Positions 1-6,153 of a stretch of DNA of 7,938 bases are shown piece after piece (within the stretch, counting starts at the first letter, position 1; each line of letters starts with the position of its first letter). The notes under the pieces are model-generated. The model searched no databases, was not told where the DNA came from, and was given only the letters and a program-made list of their open reading frames with translations. Origin of the DNA: Chloroflexota bacterium (GTDB taxonomy: Bacteria; Chloroflexota; UBA5177; JANWHV01). The translations under genes were made by a program, and so were the position numbers. The stretch lies in contig JAICHN010000245.1 in assembly GCA_025924845.1 (NCBI GenBank), forward strand, positions 1-7,938. The letters are read 5' to 3'.

Positions 1-1841
1 AGGAGCGCCTGAAGGCGGTGTTGCAGGAAGTGCAGCGCGCCGCCGGAGGAATCGTCCTGTTCATCGACGAAATCCATACCGTGGTCGGGGCCGGGGCCGC
101 CGAGGGTTCGATGGACGCAAGCAACCTGCTCAAGCCCATGCTGGCGCGTGGCGAACTGCGCTGCATCGGTGCCACCACCCTGGACGAATATCGGAAGTAC
201 ATCGAGAAAGACGCCGCGCTGGAACGACGCTTCCAACAGGTATTGGTCAAGGAACCCACGGTCGAGGACACGATCTCTATTCTGCGTGGCCTGCGTGAGC
301 GCTATGAGGTGCATCACGGAGTGCGCATCAAGGATGCGGCCCTGGTTGCCGCGGCCGTGCTCTCCCAGCGCTACATCGCCGATCGCTTCCTGCCTGATAA
401 GGCCATCGACCTGATCGACGAGTCGGCGGCGCGGCTGCGCATGGAGATGGACTCCATGCCGGTTGAACTGGACGAAATCGAGCGCCGGCGGATGCAGCTG
501 GAGATCGAGCGGCAGGCCCTCTCCAAGGAGACCGACCCCGGCTCCCGTGAGCGCCTGGAACGCCTCGAGCGCGAGCTGGAAACGCTCAGCGAGGAGGGCG
601 ATCAGCTCAAGGAGGAGTGGCAGCGCGAGAAAGGCGTCTTGACGGCGGTGCGCGATCTGCGCGAGCGCATCGAGCAGGCCAAGCTGGAGATGGAGCAAGC
701 CGAGCGTGCCTACGACCTCAATCGGGCCGCCGAGCTTCGCTATGGCGTGCTGCCCGGCCTCGAACGCGACTTGCGCGAACGCGAGGCGGCAAGCGACGAC
801 GCCGCCGCTCAGAAACGTCTGCTCAAGGAAGAAGTGGACGAGGAAGATGTGGCGGAGGTGGTCAGCCGCTGGACCGGCATCCCCGTCAATCGCCTGATGG
901 AGGCCGAGATCCAGAAGTTGCTGCGTATGGAGGAGAGCCTGCATCTACGGGTGGTGGGGCAGGACGAGGCGATTTTCAGCGTGGCCAATGCCGTGCGCCG
1001 GGCCCGCGCCGGTCTACAGGATCCCAATCGCCCCCTCGGCTCCTTCATCTTTCTTGGCCCGACCGGGGTGGGAAAGACCGAATTGGCGCGTGCCCTGGCC
1101 GAGTTCCTGTTCGACGACGAGCGGGCCATGGTGCGGATCGATATGAGCGAATACATGGAGCGGCATACCGTGTCTCGCCTGGTGGGGGCCCCTCCCGGCT
1201 ATGTGGGGTACGAGGAGGGTGGCCAACTCACCGAGGCGGTGCGGCGCCGTCCCTTCTGCGTGCTCCTTCTTGACGAGATTGAAAAGGCGCACGCCGACGT
1301 GTTCAATATACTCTTGCAGGTACTGGACGATGGGCGGCTCACCGATAGCCAGGGGCGAACCGTCGATTTCTCCAACGCGATCATCGTGATGACCAGCAAT
1401 ATCGGGAGCCAATACATCACCGAACTGGCCGGCGCGGATGACGAGGAAATGCGTCGTCGGGTGACCGAGGCGCTGCGGGCGCACTTCCGACCCGAGTTCC
1501 TCAACCGAGTGGACGACGTGGTAATCTTCGAGAGCCTGACCCGCGCCCAGATCGCCCTGATCGTAGAGATTCAGTTGCGCGGCCTACGCAAGCGCCTGGC
1601 CGATCGGCAACTGCAACTGGAGTTGACCGACGCGGCCAAAGCCCTGTTGGCTGAGGAGGGCTACGACCCGATCTACGGCGCGCGACCGCTCAAGCGCGCC
1701 CTGCAACGGCGTGTACTTGACCCGTTGGCCCAGAAAATGCTACGTGGCGAGTTCCATGCCGGCGAAACCGTGAGACTCGACGTACGCGATGGGGATCTCG
1801 TCTTCCTGCACGAGGCCCCGGAAGTTGCCGTAACCCCGTAA
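1..1841 (+). CDS. clpB: ATP-dependent disaggregase chaperone ClpB (5' partial)
   Basis: This is the C-terminal ~612 residues of ClpB, the hexameric AAA+ disaggregase that threads aggregated proteins through its pore together with DnaK/DnaJ/GrpE in the cytoplasm. The reading frame is open from base 3, so the start lies upstream; the family is usually ~860 residues, so about 250 are missing (N-domain and the NBD1 Walker A). Counting from the GTG codon at 18: NBD1 Walker B LFIDE (14-18), sensor GATT (51-54), arginine fingers R70-R71, the charged coiled-coil middle domain (~142-270), then NBD2 with Walker A GPTGVGKT (347-354), pore loop GYVGY (394-398), Walker B LLLDE (416-420) and sensor-2 GARPLKRA near the end. 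The middle domain separates ClpB from ClpA, and the absence of a ClpP-docking IGF/IGL loop agrees. All visible catalytic residues are intact. Heat-shock control is usual for the family, but its promoter is outside the window. Confidence 0.97.
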   Translation, partial: ERLKAVLQEVQRAAGGIVLFIDEIHTVVGAGAAEGSMDASNLLKPMLARGELRCIGATTLDEYRKYIEKDAALERRFQQVLVKEPTVEDTISILRGLRERYEVHHGVRIKDAALVAAAVLSQRYIADRFLPDKAIDLIDESAARLRMEMDSMPVELDEIERRRMQLEIERQALSKETDPGSRERLERLERELETLSEEGDQLKEEWQREKGVLTAVRDLRERIEQAKLEMEQAERAYDLNRAAELRYGVLPGLERDLREREAASDDAAAQKRLLKEEVDEEDVAEVVSRWTGIPVNRLMEAEIQKLLRMEESLHLRVVGQDEAIFSVANAVRRARAGLQDPNRPLGSFIFLGPTGVGKTELARALAEFLFDDERAMVRIDMSEYMERHTVSRLVGAPPGYVGYEEGGQLTEAVRRRPFCVLLLDEIEKAHADVFNILLQVLDDGRLTDSQGRTVDFSNAIIVMTSNIGSQYITELAGADDEEMRRRVTEALRAHFRPEFLNRVDDVVIFESLTRAQIALIVEIQLRGLRKRLADRQLQLELTDAAKALLAEEGYDPIYGARPLKRALQRRVLDPLAQKMLRGEFHAGETVRLDVRDGDLVFLHEAPEVAVTP

Positions 1842-1859
1842 AAGCAGCCAATCAAACCC

Positions 1860-1900
1860 AATACCTGCTCTGGTCGGCCTAGCCGACCGGAGCAGGTATT
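1860..1900. terminator. Hairpin terminator between convergent clpB and the YbhN-like gene
   Basis: The inverted repeat has an 11-bp outer arm (1860-1870 with 1890-1900), one T·G position (1871/1889) and a 7-bp inner arm (1872-1878 with 1882-1888) around a CTA loop. In + strand RNA this gives 19 pairs counting the U·G wobble, followed by the T-rich run TTATTTCTTCTCGTTT, so it should terminate clpB 18 bases past its stop. In - strand RNA the wobble becomes a C/A mismatch and the following sequence is less T-rich, so termination of the opposing gene is plausible but probably weaker. Confidence 0.88.
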
Positions 1901-3004
1901 TTATTTCTTCTCGTTTGGCGCGATCCACAGGGGGATCGTCACTCTGATCGGCACGGGGCGCGGCAACGGAACGGAACGCCGACAAGCCGCGCGCACCCAT
2001 GCTCCCAGCCGCCTCAGCGCGCGGGGCAGACCGGCCGCCAGTAAAAACAGCACGCCCAGCTTGGTTACCGGATCCATGACGCGGAGCGCGATTGCCGCCT
2101 CGGTGCAGGTAGCTATCGAGAGACCCGTGGAGTGCATGAGCAGCGCGATCAGGGCGCCGTCGCGCACCCCAAGTCCGGCGGGGATGAAGAAGGCCAGCGA
2201 TCCCAGCATTGCCGCGAGCGCCGCCGCCCCCACCACGTCGCCCAGGTTCAGCGCACGGTCGGGAGCAAGGGCGCCCAGGACGGCATAGAGGGCCAGGGCG
2301 CCCGCCAACCATGACAGGCCCGACCAGGGAACCAGGGCCAGCAGGTGGCGAAAGCGCAGCGGCGGCGTTCCGGCGGGCACGGTGCTCGGCGCCTGCCGAA
2401 GCAGCCGGCGGGCTATACTAGGTCCCACGTTGCCGGCGCCCGCCAGCGCCCTCAGCGCGACCAGCGCCGCCACCATAGCGCAGGCCAGGAGGCACGCTGC
2501 CGAGAAGCCTGCATTGTCGCCCAGAAAGGGGACCGCGCGGGCCATGCCGGATCGCATGAGAAGCAGGATGCCTACCGGCACCCAGACCAGAATGGAGCAG
2601 AAACCGAGCAGATTGGCGATCAGGGTAAGCAGGACTGCTCGCCCGGAGCAGACGCCGTGGCGGCGCAGGGTCACCGCCGAACCAACGGCCGACCCGGGCA
2701 TGTTGGCGACCAGACCAGCCAGATCGGCGCTGAGGAATACGCCTAGGCCCACCTCGGCCGGCAGGCTATAGCCAAGACGGGCCAACAACCGAGACCACAC
2801 CACGCCATTGATCAGGATCGCCACCACACTGCAACTGATCGCCGCCAAGAGGCTTAGCGGGTCCAGTTCGCCCAGAGCCTTTAAGCTCGATAGCGGCTCA
2901 ATAATAGTGCGTGGCGAGACGCCGCTTAAGGCGAGGACACCCGCTGCAAGCAGCACTCCACCCCCCAGTACCGCTGCCGCGACGTATCGGGTCGGTCGTT
3001 TCAT
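1901..3004 (-). CDS. YbhN / LPG-synthase-TM family integral membrane protein (flippase-like)
   Basis: This is a 367-residue, strongly hydrophobic protein with about seven or eight predicted membrane segments, beginning at residues 7-27 and 49-69 and continuing through ~122-150, ~167-187 and several in the C-terminal half. Family signatures are the NMPGSAVGSAVTLRRHG block (101-117), FFIPAGLGVRDG (272-283) and RVMDPVTKLG (308-317). These match the lysylphosphatidylglycerol-synthase transmembrane family (PF03706, UPF0104/YbhN), whose members include the flippase part of MprF and stand-alone proteins thought to move lipids or lipid-linked glycans. No cytoplasmic aminoacyl-transferase domain follows, so it is not a full MprF. 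The substrate cannot be told. The ATG at 3004 has a GAGGA ribosome site 5 bases upstream. It is convergent with clpB and divergent from the nuclease-helicase; no glycosyltransferase or lipid gene is adjacent to hint at a pathway. Confidence 0.8.
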   Translation of the reverse strand: MKRPTRYVAAAVLGGGVLLAAGVLALSGVSPRTIIEPLSSLKALGELDPLSLLAAISCSVVAILINGVVWSRLLARLGYSLPAEVGLGVFLSADLAGLVANMPGSAVGSAVTLRRHGVCSGRAVLLTLIANLLGFCSILVWVPVGILLLMRSGMARAVPFLGDNAGFSAACLLACAMVAALVALRALAGAGNVGPSIARRLLRQAPSTVPAGTPPLRFRHLLALVPWSGLSWLAGALALYAVLGALAPDRALNLGDVVGAAALAAMLGSLAFFIPAGLGVRDGALIALLMHSTGLSIATCTEAAIALRVMDPVTKLGVLFLLAAGLPRALRRLGAWVRAACRRSVPLPRPVPIRVTIPLWIAPNEKK

Positions 3005-3009
3005 GCATT

Positions 3010-3014
3010 TCCTC
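3010..3014 (-). promoter_or_regulatory. Ribosome binding site of the YbhN-like gene
   Basis: On the - strand this reads GAGGA, with 5 bases between it and the ATG at 3004-3002. It supports that ATG as the start. Confidence 0.6.
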
Positions 3015-3206
3015 GTTCGTGCAAAGGCTGAGGGTGGCAGTTGAGGCCGGAGGGCGCCAACGGAGCGGGCAGCCTAACCCGTGCTCTATCCCTACCGTAA
3101 ACCATCGCACGTGAATTGGCGGTGAACCGCGTTTTGTCCACAGGGGGTAGGACGCGGCGCCGCTACACTGTGCCGTACCGGCCGCGCGTGTGTTCGCCGT
3201 CTCCGG

Positions 3207-3213
3207 AGAGGAG
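3207..3213 (+). promoter_or_regulatory. Ribosome binding site deciding the nuclease-helicase start
   Basis: AGAGGAG lies 10 bases before the ATG at 3224, a strong Shine-Dalgarno match at a slightly long but acceptable distance. The upstream in-frame TTG at 3116 has no comparable site, so the ATG is preferred. Confidence 0.6.
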
Positions 3214-3223
3214 CACTCAGCCC

Positions 3224-6085
3224 ATGGAGGTCTCGCGAGACTCGTTTGCCCCCGGCTGTCTTATCTGCGGGTCTTCACCGCGCTGCGACCAGCCCTACCT
3301 GGAAGGGGCGGTAGTTCGCCTGGAGCGGCACCTAATGCGGGCAAGGGGCGAGGACGTTCAAGTGGTTCGCGTGCATCTTCATACCGAGCACGGATCGGCG
3401 GTTCTGGAGTTGAGTAAGCGCTTCGCCTATCTGCTCGACGGGCTGACTGAGACCACGGGCGAGGTGGCTCTCCGGGCCTACCACCTACGACGCGGCCGCG
3501 ATCAGGCGGATACGCCGTCGGGGCGCGCGGTGCCCCGCTTCCTGAGCGATACCCAAACCATGGTCGTGCTGGAACCGGATTGGTTGATCGACGTCACCGC
3601 GCTGAAGGACACCAATTACTGTCTGCGCCAATGGCTGGCCAGTCGTCTAGCCACTCAACCCAGCTCGCTCCACCAGTTGCGGGGCACGGTAGTGCATCGT
3701 TGTTTTGAGGTGCTCTGCCGCGAAGGGAACCTCTCGTCGGAGGCAGTCCAAGCACAAATCGCCCGCGATCCCCTTGGTCTTGCCCTCCTTGGCGCATCGC
3801 CGGCCGACCTGCTCGACGCCGTGGCGCCGCATCTCGAACGAATCCGGCGGTGGCGTGTCGGCGACGGCGCGGCGCTCCTTGGCGGCGAACTGGGTGACCC
3901 CTGTTTCGAGAGCACGCTCCTCTGTCCCGAACTCGGCTTACGCGGACGCGTCGATCTGGCGCTGCTCGAGCCGCGCGAAGGATATGCCCCCGCGGTGCGT
4001 CGCGTGGTGGAGTTGAAAACGGGAAAATATAACCCGCAGTTTCCCGACCCCGAGTTTCAGGTGCGTGGCTACTATGCGATGCTGGCCGCGCATGGCCGGT
4101 TGGCTCCCGACTTCAAGGCAATGGTCATCTACACAGGCAGCGATCTCGTGCTCTTTCAAGAGGTAGCCTGCACGCCGCACTTCATCTACGACGTGATAAC
4201 CCGACGTAATCAGGTGGTGCTGGCGCTGCTGTTCGGCCATGCGCCGCCGTCCCGGAGCGAGCAAGCGTGCAAGAAGAGCGGGCACAAAGCAGCCTGTGGC
4301 CGGCTCAGTGCGTTGCTGGGGCAGGGCTACTGCCGGGGCCGCGAGTTGGCCGACGCGGCGGCCGGCGAAGGCGACCCGGTGGACACGGCATTTTACGCCC
4401 GCCATTACCGACTGCTTCGCCTGGAGGAACGGGCCGGCAGTCATGACCTTGCCGCATTGTGGCGCTCTACAATTCCGGATCGGCTGGCCGAGGGCACAGC
4501 TATCGAGGTGGTCCAGGATGGTGAGCCGACCGTTACGGGCGATGGACGTCTGCACTATCGTCTGCGCTGTCGAAACGAATCGGAGCTAAAACCGGACGAG
4601 AGCGTCTTGCTCAGCGCCGGTGACCCTATTCATGGCAAGGCGGCGATCGGCATCCTGAGCGAGGTATCGGCCACCGGAGTGACCGTGATTACGCAGGAGC
4701 CGGTGTCGTTCCCGCTCCTGGTCGATCGCTACCAGACCAGTACCCCGCATGAGCGCGCCCTGCGCGGGCTTCATGCCTGGCTCTCGGCGCCGGATCGAGT
4801 GCGCGACGTGCTGTATGATCGGCGCCTCCCCGAGTTCGCGTCGCCCGCCGACCCGGTAGACGGCGCCACGGACCTCAATCGCCTCCAAGCCGAAGCACTG
4901 GACCTCGCCCTGCGGGCCCGTGACCTCCTGCTCGTGCAAGGGCCGCCCGGTACGGGGAAGACCTTTCTGATTGCCCGGATGGCGCGCGCCCTTGCCGCGC
5001 GGGGCGACCGCGTGATCCTGGCTGCCTGGACTAATCAGGCGGTCGATACGATGCTCCATGCTTTACTTCGCCAGGGGTACACCTCGATAGCTCGGCTCGG
5101 CGCGCCCGGGTCGATGGACGCGGCGCTGCTCCCCTACGCTCTCGCGCCGGCCGGGGGCGAGGACCCGGCGGCTATCGCGATCCGCTTGCGGGGCGTGCCG
5201 ATATTGGCGGGAACGGTGAGTAGCTTGACCGATCCTCGCTTCGGTGCCGGCGGCCTGGCGCGCGACGTGCTCATTCTGGATGAGGCGGCTCAACTGAGCG
5301 TGGCGGCGGCCGTGGGCGTATTATGGTTGGCGCCGCGATGCATCCTGGTGGGGGACGACCAGCAACTGCCGCCCGTGGTCCGGAGCGAGGAAGCAGCGCA
5401 GGAAGGACTTTCTCTCTCGCCGTTCGTGTTGCTCCGTCCACAGGCGGAGGCGGCAGGGGCACTGGTCCGGCTCGTGGAGCAATATAGGATGCATGCCGCT
5501 ATCGCGGCGTGGCCCAGTGAAGCGTTCTATGCCGGCACGCTGACGGCGCATCCATCGGTCGCCGGCCGCACCCTGGTTCTTGCCGCCGACTCTACGACAA
5601 CCGCGGTAACCGATCCGTGTGCGCCGCTGGTGCTGGTGGACTCAGGCGAGTCGGCGGCGCGCGAGGTAGCCTGCGCGGCGCGCGCTGTTATCGCACTGAT
5701 CCGGACCGGGGTGCCGGCGGACGCCATCGGCGTGACGGCGCCGTTTCGGCGGATCGCGGCGGCGGTACGCCGTGCGTTGGGCGCGACTCCTGCCGCCGCG
5801 CTTTGCACAGTGGATACCGTGGACCGCTTCCAGGGCGGCGAACGCGAGGCCATGGTGGTCTGCCTGGGGCTCGACGGCCCGACCCGGCACGGCCACGATT
5901 TCGTGGACGACCCGCGCCGCCTGAACGTAGCGATGACCCGAGCCCGCGCCAAGCTCATCGTGGTGGGGAACCTCCAGCGGGCGGCGGGGCTGCCCACCCT
6001 GGCCGGCTTCCTTCATCATTGCCGAACCGAGGGAGTTCCGGTGATCGATGCGGCGGTACGGGAGGCGGTTTCGGCAGGACGGTAG
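3224..6085 (+). CDS. PD-(D/E)XK nuclease fused to UPF1/Dna2-type superfamily 1 helicase
   Basis: The ATG at 3224 gives 953 residues; an in-frame TTG at 3116 would add 36 basic, low-complexity residues. Residues ~130-370 look like a RecB/Cas4-type nuclease: GTVVHRCFE (H158), D244, E263-L-K265, and Q279 with Y283. Cysteines C133 before, and C349, C358 and C370 after, bracket it as in Dna2/AddB Fe-S nucleases. Residues ~371-572 are a linker, probably with a small beta domain. The helicase follows: Walker A GPPGTGKT (573-580), Walker B DEAA (686-689), GDDQQLPP (710-717), QYRMH (753-757), DRFQGGERE (motif V, Q870) and LNVAMTRARAK (motif VI, 900-910). All catalytic motifs are intact. By family it should unwind DNA 5'-3' and cut single strands or flaps in repair or replication; antiviral use is possible. 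An N-terminal C-x2-C-x5-C (C12, C15, C21) is unusual. The nuclease and helicase identities are firm, the biological role unknown. Confidence 0.9.
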   Translation: MEVSRDSFAPGCLICGSSPRCDQPYLEGAVVRLERHLMRARGEDVQVVRVHLHTEHGSAVLELSKRFAYLLDGLTETTGEVALRAYHLRRGRDQADTPSGRAVPRFLSDTQTMVVLEPDWLIDVTALKDTNYCLRQWLASRLATQPSSLHQLRGTVVHRCFEVLCREGNLSSEAVQAQIARDPLGLALLGASPADLLDAVAPHLERIRRWRVGDGAALLGGELGDPCFESTLLCPELGLRGRVDLALLEPREGYAPAVRRVVELKTGKYNPQFPDPEFQVRGYYAMLAAHGRLAPDFKAMVIYTGSDLVLFQEVACTPHFIYDVITRRNQVVLALLFGHAPPSRSEQACKKSGHKAACGRLSALLGQGYCRGRELADAAAGEGDPVDTAFYARHYRLLRLEERAGSHDLAALWRSTIPDRLAEGTAIEVVQDGEPTVTGDGRLHYRLRCRNESELKPDESVLLSAGDPIHGKAAIGILSEVSATGVTVITQEPVSFPLLVDRYQTSTPHERALRGLHAWLSAPDRVRDVLYDRRLPEFASPADPVDGATDLNRLQAEALDLALRARDLLLVQGPPGTGKTFLIARMARALAARGDRVILAAWTNQAVDTMLHALLRQGYTSIARLGAPGSMDAALLPYALAPAGGEDPAAIAIRLRGVPILAGTVSSLTDPRFGAGGLARDVLILDEAAQLSVAAAVGVLWLAPRCILVGDDQQLPPVVRSEEAAQEGLSLSPFVLLRPQAEAAGALVRLVEQYRMHAAIAAWPSEAFYAGTLTAHPSVAGRTLVLAADSTTTAVTDPCAPLVLVDSGESAAREVACAARAVIALIRTGVPADAIGVTAPFRRIAAAVRRALGATPAAALCTVDTVDRFQGGEREAMVVCLGLDGPTRHGHDFVDDPRRLNVAMTRARAKLIVVGNLQRAAGLPTLAGFLHHCRTEGVPVIDAAVREAVSAGR

Positions 6086-6110
6086 GTATCTTCGGCATAC
6101 AACAACACCG

Positions 6111-6140
6111 AGGGGGCACCGGCTTGCGTCGGTGCCCCCT
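6111..6140. terminator. Hairpin terminator between convergent helicase and beta-propeller genes
   Basis: A perfect 11-bp GC-rich stem (6111-6121 with 6130-6140) encloses an 8-base loop that can close by one more G·U pair. It lies 25 bases after the helicase stop and 13 bases beyond the stop of the opposing gene. The T run after it on the + strand is only three bases; on the - strand a T/G-rich stretch follows. It probably serves both genes, though it is not a textbook intrinsic terminator in either direction. Confidence 0.75.
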
Positions 6141-6153
6141 TTGGCCAGACGGG

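Larger units (their letters stand above)
3005..3223. promoter_or_regulatory. Divergent intergenic region
   Basis: These 219 bases separate two divergent starts and must contain, or lie next to, both promoters. No convincing -35/-10 pair is visible on either strand. The best + strand -10-like hexamer is TACACT at 3164-3169, which would start transcription near 3176, but the upstream TTGTCC (3134-3139) is 24 bases away, too far for a standard sigma-70 spacing. A short palindrome GCGGT-GA-ACCGC lies at 3119-3130. An alternative TTG start for the helicase gene lies at 3116. I see no small gene or RNA here. Confidence 0.45.

Noticed and set aside
1740..2312. A 190-codon - frame overlapping the ends of clpB and the YbhN-like gene
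   Set aside because: It lies across the hairpin and two well-supported genes, and its translation looks like out-of-frame GC-rich sequence.
3119..3130. Palindrome GCGGT-GA-ACCGC in the divergent intergenic region as a possible operator
   Set aside because: Only five bases per arm, single copy, no match to a known operator I can name, and not positioned against a credible promoter. Expected by chance in GC-rich DNA.
3134..3169. TTGTCC ... TACACT as a sigma-70 promoter for the helicase gene
   Set aside because: The 24-base spacer is too long for a standard promoter, so only the -10-like element is mentioned and no promoter is called.
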